Part shown: positions 18,152 to 26,715 of the stretch, piece after piece
How positions within the stretch are numbered: position 1 is the first letter of the stretch
Layout of the letters: each line of letters begins with the position of its first letter
Assembly (NCBI RefSeq): GCF_018916875.1
Contig: NZ_JAHLNO010000019.1
Location: 558,001-622,000, forward strand
DNA from: Virgibacillus proomii
GTDB taxonomy: Bacteria; Bacillota; Bacilli; Bacillales; Amphibacillaceae
DNA length: 64,000 nucleotides
Direction: 5' to 3'
Made by a program: the position numbers and the translations under genes
The notes under the pieces: model-generated
Seen by the model: the letters and a program-made list of their open reading frames with translations, nothing else
Databases searched by the model: none
Told to the model about the DNA's origin: nothing

Positions 18152-19360
18152 TTGGAAACAAAAGAAGAAACCGAGCAAAAAAAAGTATTTTATCGAGTGA
18201 TCATAGCGACAGGAATTATCGTTGTGGCATTTAATTTACGCCCTTCTATTACTTCCGTCGGGCCGCTTATTGGTACAATTCGCGATCATCTAGGATTGTC
18301 CAATTGGAGTGCAGGAATGCTTACTAGTCTTCCTCTAATTGCATTTGCTGTTATGTCACCATTGGTTACAAAATTAAGTAATCGATTTACAAATGAACGG
18401 GTCATGCTTTTAGGGTTATTTGGTTTATTTATAGGGATTACGTTACGAAGTATGGCAATAATTAGTTTATTGTTTGTGGGAACATTACTTATTGGCTTAG
18501 GAATAGCCATATGTAATGTATTATTACCGAGTGTTATTAAGGAAAAATTTCCAATGAAGGTCGCGTTGATGACTAGTATCTATTCAACCGCTATGGGTAT
18601 ATCCGCTGCAACTGCCTCTGGGTTAAGTGTGCCGATTGCTGAAGGACTTCATTTCGGATGGCAAATAGCTTTAATTGTTTGGGCAATACCTGCATTGTTA
18701 GGGATAATTGTTTGGATATACTTGAGAAAGCAATTGACCGATCATTATCGGGTGCTTTATCAACCTATTATTGAACAAAAGCAAATATGGCGTTCTCCTT
18801 TAGCGTGGCAAGTTGCTGCTTTTATGGGGTTTCAATCTTTTTTATTTTACGTTACGATTTCATGGATGCCTGAAATTCTTCAAGCCTATGGGATAAGTGC
18901 GTCAGCTGCTGGTTGGATGCTATCTTTTCTTCAATTTATTGGTTTACCCGCAAGCTTTATTGTTCCTGTATTAGCAGGTCAATATCGTTCACAGCACGGC
19001 ATTGTATTAGCGATGGGATTATTTTCTATTATAGGTTATACTGGTTTATTATTAGGAAAATCTAATATTGTCATGGTCGTTAGTATTATTTTGATCGGTT
19101 TTTCATTAAGTGGTACATTTGCTCTTGCTCTAACACTACTTGGCATGCGAGCTCGTAACGGGAAGCAAGCAGCACAATTATCTGGAATGGCTCAATCGGT
19201 TGGGTATGTTCTGGCAGCTATCGGTCCATTTTTAGTAGGCTATTTATATGATAAAACACAAACATGGGATATTCCATTACTTACTTTGATTAGTGTAGCG
19301 ATCATTGTTGTTGTTTTTGGTTTTGGGGCAGGGAGAGATAAATATGTATTCGACGAATAA
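18152..19360 (+). CDS. MFS transporter, CynX/NimT family (YycB-like)
   Basis: 402 residues; TTG start with AAGG about five bases upstream. Twelve hydrophobic segments typical of the major facilitator fold are seen, with the family N-terminus (VAFNLRPSITSVGPLIGTI). This NLRP-x-I-T-S-VGP motif marks the CynX/NimT group (cyanate or 2-nitroimidazole permeases), to which B. subtilis YycB belongs. The real substrate is unknown. A structured leader precedes it, suggesting control by RNA. Its last 17 bases overlap the next MFS gene, so the two are probably translated together. Confidence 0.85.
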   Translation: METKEETEQKKVFYRVIIATGIIVVAFNLRPSITSVGPLIGTIRDHLGLSNWSAGMLTSLPLIAFAVMSPLVTKLSNRFTNERVMLLGLFGLFIGITLRSMAIISLLFVGTLLIGLGIAICNVLLPSVIKEKFPMKVALMTSIYSTAMGISAATASGLSVPIAEGLHFGWQIALIVWAIPALLGIIVWIYLRKQLTDHYRVLYQPIIEQKQIWRSPLAWQVAAFMGFQSFLFYVTISWMPEILQAYGISASAAGWMLSFLQFIGLPASFIVPVLAGQYRSQHGIVLAMGLFSIIGYTGLLLGKSNIVMVVSIILIGFSLSGTFALALTLLGMRARNGKQAAQLSGMAQSVGYVLAAIGPFLVGYLYDKTQTWDIPLLTLISVAIIVVVFGFGAGRDKYVFDE

Positions 19361-20606
19361 GTGTAATGATGCTAAGGCTCCTGTGAATAATGCGATGAAA
19401 TTAAATAAACAAAAGCCATATGGGGTTAATGACTTTTATTTTTGGAAAATCACGCTTAGCTTAGCATTGGCCTCTTTTTTTATTTTTGCTACGATGTATG
19501 CTGTTCAGCCACTGCTTCCAGTATTTGTAGAAGAATTTGACATTAGCGTTTCTGTTTCAAGTCTTTCGATGTCTGCTACTATTTTAGGATTAATTATTGG
19601 ATTGGTTGTTTTAGGCTTTTTATCTGACCGTATTGGAAGAACAGTGTTTATTAAACTATCTTTACTAGGTTCAATTTTACCATTTTTACTTATGCCTCTT
19701 ACTGAAATTTTTGCTTTACTAGTTGGACTGCGATTAATTCAAGGCTTTGCGCTTGCAGGATTACCGGCAGCAGCGCTTGCTTATCTAAATGAAGAAATTG
19801 ACCGTAAAAGTGTAGGTTTAGCTACTGCTTTATATATTTCCAGCAATGCACTTGGCGGCATGGTTGGAAGAGTGGTGGCTGGTTTTGTAACAGATATCAT
19901 GTCATGGCAAGTTACCTTTTATGGGCTTGCTGTAGCAGGAATTATCATCTTAATTCTTGTTCATGCAATGTTACCAAACTCAAAAAAATTTCAACCAAGT
20001 AACTTACCGTTTCGCAAAGACATAAACGGTTTTATTTTTCACCTCAAAAGTCCGTCATTATTAATTGTGTTTGGTCTGGGAATTGTTTTGCAAGTATCGT
20101 TTACAGGAATATGGACATATTTGCCATTTTATATGCAAGAGGAGCCGTTTTCTCTCTCTTTACAGTCAATTTCCTATTTGTTCTTTGCCTATGGGTTAGG
20201 AGTTATCGGGTCTCCATTTGCTGGATGGCTTTCTAGCTTTTTGGGCTTAAGAAAGGTTCGGATAGCTGGTATAACGGTACTAACAATAGGTATATTAATA
20301 ACGTTGAATAACTCTTTAATTGGTATTGTTATTGGTCTATGTGTCAGCTGTCTTGGATTTTTTACTGCACATTCGTTGACAGCTACTTCGGTAAGCGAAA
20401 CAGCTACTCATCATAAAGGAAGTGCTTCAAGCTTATATCTAGTATCTTATTATATTGGTGTATCGCTAGGGAGTACAGCTCTAGCACCAATATGGGAAAA
20501 ATTTCACTGGCATGGATTAATCCTATTTCTCGGTGCTTTACCTGTGCTATATATAATGCTTGTAAAGCTTTTTCAATATTTAGGTGTTTGTTCAAAGGGG
20601 AATTGA
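19344..20606 (+). CDS. MFS transporter, YnfM/YybF-like
   Basis: 420 residues from the ATG at 19344 (GGGAGAG upstream); a longer frame from 19305 lacks a ribosome site. Twelve membrane helices, with the MFS loop 2-3 motif GFLSDRIGRT at about residue 95 and the YAVQPLLPVF first-helix pattern of the YnfM/arabinose-efflux subgroup. It is likely a proton-driven exporter of small molecules. It overlaps the preceding MFS gene by 17 bases. Whether the two act on the same compound cannot be told. Confidence 0.82.
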   Translation: MYSTNKCNDAKAPVNNAMKLNKQKPYGVNDFYFWKITLSLALASFFIFATMYAVQPLLPVFVEEFDISVSVSSLSMSATILGLIIGLVVLGFLSDRIGRTVFIKLSLLGSILPFLLMPLTEIFALLVGLRLIQGFALAGLPAAALAYLNEEIDRKSVGLATALYISSNALGGMVGRVVAGFVTDIMSWQVTFYGLAVAGIIILILVHAMLPNSKKFQPSNLPFRKDINGFIFHLKSPSLLIVFGLGIVLQVSFTGIWTYLPFYMQEEPFSLSLQSISYLFFAYGLGVIGSPFAGWLSSFLGLRKVRIAGITVLTIGILITLNNSLIGIVIGLCVSCLGFFTAHSLTATSVSETATHHKGSASSLYLVSYYIGVSLGSTALAPIWEKFHWHGLILFLGALPVLYIMLVKLFQYLGVCSKGN

Positions 20607-20776
20607 ACATGTTATTAGAGAGTGGGAATTAGCGACGACATGAACTGCCAGAAACATGCCAATAAAGAAATTTTGGTAAGATCAAGCTTTAATGCAGACG
20701 ATAGAACTAGTTCCACTTATACATCATTTTTACAACGTCGAAACTTTTTCTGCGCTAAAATATGAGAATACGAAGA

Positions 20777-20878
20777 AGTCTAAGTAGGAGAACGGCACCT
20801 AAATGCCCGATTGGTTCAAAGGCCTTAGGTCATACCCTTGCGGTAACATTCAGTAAGGGATGAAGTAAAAGCATCCTT
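20777..20878 (+). repeat. Element C fragment
   Basis: AACGGCACCTAAATGCCCGA, GGCCTTAGGTCATACCC and AACATTCAGTAAGGGATG are present. The left half is missing and the right hairpin arm is lost. Confidence 0.7.
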
Positions 20879-20914
20879 TTTAAATAAAAATCTGTTATAA
20901 AGGAGTATTAAATA

Positions 20915-21079
20915 ATGTTAAAGCACTTACTCTATGAATTGGTAGGGTGGATTTTTACTGGAATCGGAGCTTATTATATTTATGAAGATCCAACATTAAT
21001 TCTTCCCTATATTAGTTTAGTGATTGGACTTGCTTTAATTATATTTCATCTACCGAAAAGCTTACGAAAAAAATCATAA
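20915..21079 (+). CDS. Small two-helix membrane protein of unknown function
   Basis: 54 residues; AAGGAG nine bases before the ATG. Two hydrophobic stretches (about 8-23 and 28-45) separated by YEDPT, with a basic C-terminal tail (KSLRKKS) that should lie in the cytoplasm. No family recognised. A weak terminator-like hairpin follows. It lies alone between a C fragment and the minus-strand DASS gene. Confidence 0.65.
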   Translation: MLKHLLYELVGWIFTGIGAYYIYEDPTLILPYISLVIGLALIIFHLPKSLRKKS

Positions 21080-21450
21080 ATAATTCAAAAAGGATAAGTT
21101 AACTACTTATTCTTTCTTTTTTCATAATGTTAGCTTGAGAAAGTACAATGTTCAATAAAAAAGTATCTATAATAAGTAGAGGATACATGAGGAGGAATAA
21201 TTCAATTACCAAAAGAGAACATGAATATGGTTACTTCATGTTCTCATACTTTCTTGTTAAGAAAATTATATTCGTTTCTACACGCTGGATAATTCTTTTC
21301 AAAAGTAACTTTCTCATCTAGCTCATGCGCTCGATCCGCCCAGCGAATTTCCATCTTATTCCTCTCGAATATGATAAGTTAACATCAGATCCTGACGTCG
21401 CTGTGTTTCAATAACTATACATTATATACATCGTAAAAACGTTCATAGAA
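21080..21450. other. Intergenic, convergent; terminators and an element B fragment
   Basis: AAGGATAAGT/ACTTATTCTTT (about 21090-21118) may terminate the 54-residue gene. GAGAACATGAA/TTCATGTTCTC (21209-21240, 11-bp stem) followed on the minus strand by TTTTGG may terminate the DASS gene. A left-end B fragment (CATCTAGCTCATGCGCTCG ... GATAAGTTAACATC) spans 21308-21410. Confidence 0.5.
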
Positions 21451-23100
21451 TTATTTTACAAAATCGGGAACTTCATTAATATTTATTCCCCAGATTATAG
21501 GAAGTAAGAAATAAATGGCTACTGTTATAAGAATGATACCAATTAAATTCAAGACCAGCCCGGCCTTTGCCATATCAGGAATACGTAAATAACCTGATCC
21601 AAAAACAACTGCATTAGGCGGAGTAGCGACTGGAAGCATAAATGCACAAGATGAAGCTACGCCTGCTGCAATCATAACAACAAATGGATGAACTCCTAAC
21701 GCCACTGCAAGTGCTGCCATGATTGGATACATCATATTAGCTGTTGCAGTATTAGAAGTGATTTCTGTTAAGAAGATAACTACGCCAGTAACCACTAATA
21801 AAACGATGAAAATATGAATGCCTTGTAAAGTTGTTAACTGTTTACCAATCCATTCTGACAGGCCTGATTGCGTAAATCCGGCTGCAACCGCTAATCCACC
21901 ACCAAATAATAATAAAATACCCCATGGTAGTTTTACTGCCGTATTCCAATCCAACAAAAATGTATCTTTTTTATTTTTGGATGGAGTGATAAATAAAACA
22001 ATTGCTGCTGCCATTGCAATAATCGCATCATCAATATTCGGGTTGATTTTTACGAGGAGAAAAGACCTTGTTATCCAGGCGATTGCTGTTAGAACGAATA
22101 CAGTAAAAACAGCCTTTTCTTCAGCGGAAGGTTGACCAAGCTTTTGCAGTTCCTTGGTAATGACTCTTTTACCACCTGGAAGTTGTTTTAAGTTTAGTGG
22201 GTATGCCATCTTAACTAAATAAAACCAGATAAGAATAATGAAAAACCAAGCAACCGGCACCCCAAATAACATCCACTTGGCAAATGAGAGCTCGATGCCA
22301 TACATTTCTTTAATAACCCCAGCTAATGCAGCATTCGGTGGTGTACCAATTAATGTAGCAATTCCACCAACTGAGGCTGAATAGGCAATTCCTAGCATAA
22401 GTGCTTTTCCAAATGCAAAATTCTCTTTCGATGTATCGATCGTGCTATCATCTTTTAAAGCATCGGAAATTTGATAAATGATAGCTAATCCAATGGGTAC
22501 CATCATCATAGCTGTTGCTGTATTGGATATCCACATAGACAGAAAGCCTGTGGCAACCATAAATCCAAGAATGATTCGATTTGTATTTGTTCCGATAACT
22601 GAAATAATCGATAGTGCAATTCGGCGATGCAAATTCCATTTTTCCATTGCTAGCGCTATCATAAATCCACCCATAAACAAAAATATGGTATCGCTTCCAT
22701 ATGAAGATGTAGTTGTTCCAATATCTAGTCCACCTGTTAAAGGAAATAAGATAATTGGTAATAATGAAGTTGCTGGAATAGGTATTGCCTCTGTCATCCA
22801 CCAGATCGCTATCCAAATTGTACTAGCCAAGACAGCTAAACCTTCCTGTGATAGACCTTCAGGAGAATAAAATAATAAAGTGATTATAAATAATAATGGG
22901 CCAGCAATCAACCCGATTAATTGCCCTGGTTTATAATTACGGTTATTTCCTTTCTTATTGCTGTTTCCTGCTAGAGTATCTGAAGGGTCTATCGATCTAC
23001 CTGTAGATAATCTAGAGGAATTAGGTTTAACAAAAAATGTAAATAATGCTTTTGCTTCGTCATGTTTTTCCCACAACCAATTCCAAGTTGTCGAAATCAT
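21451..23100 (-). CDS. DASS family sodium:dicarboxylate/anion symporter (SLC13 type)
   Basis: 549 residues from the ATG at 23100 (AAGGGGGA upstream); the longer frame from 23142 has no such site. More than ten membrane segments are seen, with the two SNT signatures of the DASS fold (MWISNTATAMMMVPIG and TEITSNTATANMMYPI). These form the sodium and anion sites. It imports di- or tricarboxylates such as succinate, malate or citrate with sodium. It is divergent from pxpB across 323 bp, so the two units may share regulation. Transport of 5-oxoproline itself is only a guess from context. Confidence 0.87.
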   Translation of the reverse strand: MISTTWNWLWEKHDEAKALFTFFVKPNSSRLSTGRSIDPSDTLAGNSNKKGNNRNYKPGQLIGLIAGPLLFIITLLFYSPEGLSQEGLAVLASTIWIAIWWMTEAIPIPATSLLPIILFPLTGGLDIGTTTSSYGSDTIFLFMGGFMIALAMEKWNLHRRIALSIISVIGTNTNRIILGFMVATGFLSMWISNTATAMMMVPIGLAIIYQISDALKDDSTIDTSKENFAFGKALMLGIAYSASVGGIATLIGTPPNAALAGVIKEMYGIELSFAKWMLFGVPVAWFFIILIWFYLVKMAYPLNLKQLPGGKRVITKELQKLGQPSAEEKAVFTVFVLTAIAWITRSFLLVKINPNIDDAIIAMAAAIVLFITPSKNKKDTFLLDWNTAVKLPWGILLLFGGGLAVAAGFTQSGLSEWIGKQLTTLQGIHIFIVLLVVTGVVIFLTEITSNTATANMMYPIMAALAVALGVHPFVVMIAAGVASSCAFMLPVATPPNAVVFGSGYLRIPDMAKAGLVLNLIGIILITVAIYFLLPIIWGININEVPDFVK

Positions 23101-23423
23101 GTATAGTCCCCCTTTGTTTTTCATAACTACAATTATATTCATAGATTTCTAGTTGAGCAAGGAATAATGATTTTATTTTCGTTAAAAATGATATAGTAGT
23201 ATGTAAAATATAAAATATAATGACATATAAATAATGATAGATAAGTTATTTCGCATCATAATTAGGTGTTTTTTTCTAATTATATTACATCGTTACTATA
23301 ACCTAAAATGATAAATTATCTAGCGATTTATGTTTAATAAAAAAGTTTTTTACGTTTCTATCATCATGTTTATAGAAAATATGATATGATTTTCTGGAAA
23401 GCATTATAAAGGAAGGATAGTTT
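23101..23423. other. Divergent intergenic region DASS / pxpB
   Basis: AT-rich; TATGAT near 23387 could be the pxpB -10. No repeat element was found here, unlike most gaps in this window. Confidence 0.4.
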
Positions 23424-24152
23424 ATGAGTTTTTTGATTCAACCAGTCGGCGACTCTGCCATAAAGGTACTATTTACAGAAGAAGTTTCAGAACAATTAAG
23501 CAATACGATTCAAGCTTTTTGTAAAACTTTAGCTGATACAGAAATAAAAGGAGTGACAGAGTGGGTTCCGGCCTATAACTCTGTCACAATCTATTATCAA
23601 CTTATTCATATATCCTTTTTAAAATTAAAGACCACTGTTAAACAAATTTTTGATAGGTTAGCTGTTCATGATGCAATAACGTTTCGAATAGTAAAAGTAC
23701 CAGTACTATATGGAGAAAAATATGGGCCAGATTTAGAGCGAATAGCAACCTTCCATAACTTAACAACGGATGAAGTGGTTCAAGTTCATCAGCAACCAGA
23801 TTATCTTATTTATATGCTTGGTTTTCTTCCTGGGTTTCCATATTTAGGTGGGTTAGATAAACGAATAGCTACTCCACGATTAGATGAGCCACGTTCACTG
23901 GTAGAAGCGGGTTCAGTTGGAATAGCACATGAGCAAACAGGCATTTATCCGGTTTCTTCACCAGGCGGATGGAATATTATTGGAAAAAGCCCTCTTCGAT
24001 TGTTTGATCCAGAAAATGAAATAATGCCATTTTTATTTAAACCTGGAGATCGAATTCGTTTCTATGCAATTACAGCCAAAGAATATGAAGACATCCACCA
24101 TCAAGTAATGGCTGGTACGTATTCACCAAGTATAGAGGAGGTAAAAAGATGA
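23424..24152 (+). CDS. pxpB: 5-oxoprolinase subunit PxpB (KipI family)
   Basis: 242 residues; GGAAGG upstream of the ATG. Typical KipI/carboxyltransferase C-D fold with LGFLPGFPYLGGLD (about 132-145) and SPGGWNIIGK (about 178-187). PxpB works with PxpA and PxpC in the ATP-dependent opening of 5-oxoproline (pyroglutamate) to glutamate. In B. subtilis the homologue KipI also inhibits KinA; whether that holds here is unknown. It overlaps pxpA by four bases. The order B-A-C is compact except for the repeat block before pxpC. Confidence 0.92.
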   Translation: MSFLIQPVGDSAIKVLFTEEVSEQLSNTIQAFCKTLADTEIKGVTEWVPAYNSVTIYYQLIHISFLKLKTTVKQIFDRLAVHDAITFRIVKVPVLYGEKYGPDLERIATFHNLTTDEVVQVHQQPDYLIYMLGFLPGFPYLGGLDKRIATPRLDEPRSLVEAGSVGIAHEQTGIYPVSSPGGWNIIGKSPLRLFDPENEIMPFLFKPGDRIRFYAITAKEYEDIHHQVMAGTYSPSIEEVKR

Positions 24153-24913
24153 CAATCATTGATATTAATTGTGACATGGGGGAGAGCTTTGGAGCATACA
24201 CGATAGGTGCAGATGAAGAAATGATGGATTTAATTAGCTCTGCTAATATTGCTTGTGGAATGCACGCAGGAGATCCTAATGTGATGGAACAATCCGTTCG
24301 TTTAGCTAAACAAAAAGGAGTAAGTATTGGAGCTCATCCTGGTTTTCCGGATTTATCTGGTTTTGGAAGACGAATGATGGACGTAACGGAGGAAGATGTT
24401 TACCGACTTACTATCTATCAAATTGGTGCTTTACATGCTTTTTGTGTTGTTCACGATGTGCGGATGAATCATGTGAAGCCGCATGGAGCTTTATATAATT
24501 TAGCTGCACGCGATTATCGTGTTGCAAGGGCGATCGCAAAGGCTGTTTATGAATTCGATTCTTCACTTATTCTAGTAGGGTTGGCAAATAGTGAAATAAT
24601 TACTGCCGGGAGAGATGTTGGCTTAACTGTTGCTGCGGAAGCATTTGCCGATCGTACCTATACTTCAAAAGGTACACTCACTCCGAGAAGTGAAGAAGGT
24701 GCATTAATTGAACGAGTGGAAGATGCGGTTCAGCAAATTAAACAAATGGTTTTTGAGCATAAGCTGCGAGCTGCGGATGGTACTTTAATTCATATGAAGG
24801 CAGATACAATATGTATTCATGGTGATAATAAAGCTGCAGTTACGTTTGCTCGAAAGCTTCGTATGATGTTAACAGACGCAGGGATAACCGTCTCCAGCTT
24901 ATCCCGTATGTAA
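24149..24913 (+). CDS. pxpA: 5-oxoprolinase subunit PxpA (LamB/YcsF family)
   Basis: 254 residues; GGAGG upstream, starting inside the pxpB end. The N-terminal IDINCDMGESFG motif and the HVKPHGALYN segment are signatures of the YcsF family, a metal-dependent hydrolase-like barrel. It acts with PxpB and PxpC on 5-oxoproline. The last codons (LSRM and stop) read TTATCCCGTATGTAAGG, the same as the left end of element C (TTATCCCGCATGTAAGG). The native end seems to have been replaced or overlapped by the repeat, with the frame kept open to its stop. Confidence 0.92.
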   Translation: MTIIDINCDMGESFGAYTIGADEEMMDLISSANIACGMHAGDPNVMEQSVRLAKQKGVSIGAHPGFPDLSGFGRRMMDVTEEDVYRLTIYQIGALHAFCVVHDVRMNHVKPHGALYNLAARDYRVARAIAKAVYEFDSSLILVGLANSEIITAGRDVGLTVAAEAFADRTYTSKGTLTPRSEEGALIERVEDAVQQIKQMVFEHKLRAADGTLIHMKADTICIHGDNKAAVTFARKLRMMLTDAGITVSSLSRM

Positions 24914-25218
24914 GGCGCTGTATTTTTCTTATTTTTAACGTCTTTTTTACACTATAGGAAAGTATAAAACTTTATGGTTTAGTATAAGGAAAACTCTCGC
25001 TTTCGCCATAAAGACTTGGCGACAAGCCAAGTTTTTCTAATCTTAAACAACCATGTGAGAAACGACACTTGAATGCCCGATTTGCTCGGGTCGACAGGAC
25101 AGAGTTTTCTACGACAGCGATACTTCGCACGCAGAAAAGTGCTTTTCTTTTCAAGGACAAGGAAAGCTTCTTGAATAAGCATCGCACGCAGAAAAAGTGC
25201 TTTCCTTTTTCAAGGACG
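24901..25218 (+). repeat. Nested composite: element C ends around element A, then D units
   Basis: C left end (TTATCCCGTATGTAAGG) at the pxpA stop; then element A at 24949-25040; then a C middle part (GAGAAACGACACTTGAATGCCCGA); then two D units of about 59 bp (about 25095-25215) ending CTTTTTCAAGGACG. It separates pxpA from pxpC by 412 bases. Confidence 0.75.
24949..25040 (+). repeat. Element A, copy 2
   Basis: ACACTATAGG to TTTTTCTAA, after a TTTTTT tract. The loop reads CTTTCGCCATAAAG, keeping the small stem seen as CTTTCGCTAAAG in copies 1 and 5. Confidence 0.85.
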
Positions 25219-25325
25219 CTTACGAACTTAACCTTTCTTCTACTGTTATAAGGAGAAAAGCGTTCCTTGAATCATACTACTTTATGAGGACAAGTTCGTT
25301 CACGAGTACAAGGAGGGATACAACG

Positions 25326-26270
25326 TTGAGTGAACAGCCATTATTTTATGTACATAAATCAGGAATTTACACATCATTACAAGATCTTGGGCGCCACGGT
25401 TATCAGCAATTTGGTGTACCAGTGTCGGGAGCTATGGATCGGTATGCTTTGCAATTAGCAAACATATTAGTAGGGAATAAAAGGGATATGGCGTGTTTAG
25501 AGGTTACTTTAGTCGGTCCAACGTTAGAAGCGCTTAGAGAATTGAGTATTGCGATTACCGGAGCTGACTTACAACCAAAGATAAACTCGACAGCTGTTCC
25601 GTTATATAAAACACTTACAATGAAGAAAGGCGATATACTATCTTTTGGTGGCTATCGAAATGGAGTTCGATCGTATATTGCTATTGCCGGAAAGTATGAT
25701 AGTCCTTCTTTTTTCGGTAGTCAATCTGTTGATATGCAAACAGGTCTTGGCCATATTTTGGAAAAGGAAGAAACAATTTATGGATCGGTAAGAAAGTTAA
25801 AAAACAGAATTAGCTTATCTCCTGAATTACAACCTGTTTATCAGCAGTCCATACAAGTAGGAGTAATTGAAGGTCCACATTTACATTGCTTTTCCAACGA
25901 AACAAGAGAAGCTTTTTTTAATCAAACGCATACGATTGGTGCAAATTCCAATCGAATGGGATATCGCTTAGAATCTTCTCCCATTAAAATAATGAAACAT
26001 GCTGATAACTGGACAGACGCTATACCGTTTGGCGGAATTCAAGTACCTCCAAATGGGCAGCCAATTATTCTGATGGCTGATCGGCAAACAACTGGAGGTT
26101 ATCCAAGAATTGGTACAGTTATGACTGCTGACTTAGCTAAAATCGCCCAGCTCATGCCAAAAGGAAAAGTGAGGTTTTATCCAATATCTATAGAAGAAGC
26201 TCAACAAAGGCTGATTGCGATTGAAAAGCAATTGCATCAATTAGCCATTTTTCGAGCAGGTCTTACTTGA
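25326..26270 (+). CDS. pxpC: 5-oxoprolinase subunit PxpC (KipA family)
   Basis: 314 residues from the TTG at 25326, which follows AAGGAGGGA; the open frame extends into the repeat upstream but without a ribosome site. KipA-type carboxyltransferase A-B fold: GIYTSLQDLGRHGYQQFGVP near the N-terminus, GPHLHCF mid-protein, and DRQTTGGYPRIGTV near the C-terminus. It is the third subunit of the 5-oxoproline-opening complex. The operon is interrupted upstream by about 410 bp of repeats, which may add terminator-like hairpins. The next reading frame, 16 bases on, is the pcp relic. Confidence 0.9.
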   Translation: MSEQPLFYVHKSGIYTSLQDLGRHGYQQFGVPVSGAMDRYALQLANILVGNKRDMACLEVTLVGPTLEALRELSIAITGADLQPKINSTAVPLYKTLTMKKGDILSFGGYRNGVRSYIAIAGKYDSPSFFGSQSVDMQTGLGHILEKEETIYGSVRKLKNRISLSPELQPVYQQSIQVGVIEGPHLHCFSNETREAFFNQTHTIGANSNRMGYRLESSPIKIMKHADNWTDAIPFGGIQVPPNGQPIILMADRQTTGGYPRIGTVMTADLAKIAQLMPKGKVRFYPISIEEAQQRLIAIEKQLHQLAIFRAGLT

Positions 26271-26286
26271 GTGGGGAGAAAATACT

Positions 26287-26550
26287 ATGAAAAAGCTGCT
26301 TTTAACAGGATTTACTTCTTTTGTACTATAAGAAAGTATAAAATTTTAGGGTTTATAGTATAAGAAAAACTATAGCTTTCGCCATAAAGACTTAGCGACA
26401 AGCCAAGTTTTTCTAAGATAACCCGATTAACCCGACATGAAAATTGTTTAAGATTTAGATGGTGCACATCTAAATGGCTACGCGATTATCGGGAAGGTGT
26501 TACCAGTCGATTTTAATCAATCTGATAAACAGGTGATTGAGTATATTTAA
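26287..26550 (+). pseudogene. pcp: Pyrrolidone-carboxylate peptidase (pcp) remnant, interrupted by element A
   Basis: ATG at 26287 after GGGGAGAA starts MKKLLLTGFTSF, the Pcp N-terminus; element A then takes over at 26323. After the element, from 26417, DNPINPT and, one frame off, MKIV-stop-DLDGAHLNGY and IIGKVLPVDFNQSDKQVIEYI continue the same protein. Damage therefore includes the insertion, a one-base deletion (ACATG for an expected ACAATG), a stop in place of an expected Glu, and loss of the last two thirds (the family is about 215 residues). Pcp removes N-terminal pyroglutamate and so yields 5-oxoproline, the substrate of PxpABC. Its place 16 bases after pxpC suggests the ancestral operon was pxpBAC-pcp. 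Confidence 0.85.
26323..26416 (+). repeat. Element A, copy 3, inside pcp
   Basis: GTACTATAAG to TTTTTCTAA, 94 bp, after CTTCTTTT. The reading of Pcp on both sides fixes the ends to within a few bases, and no target duplication is seen. Confidence 0.9.
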
Positions 26551-26715
26551 AGATAAAAGGAGCGAGCTGGAAGAAACCAGCTATTCTATCGAACGTTAAT
26601 CTTATAAAAATTATTAATAAAAACTTAACAAAATCTCTAGTTCTACTTCGTTGCTTCGTTTACTGAAATAGGTTAAAATAGCCTAGTTACGAACATAAGA
26701 TAGCAGGTGATAATA

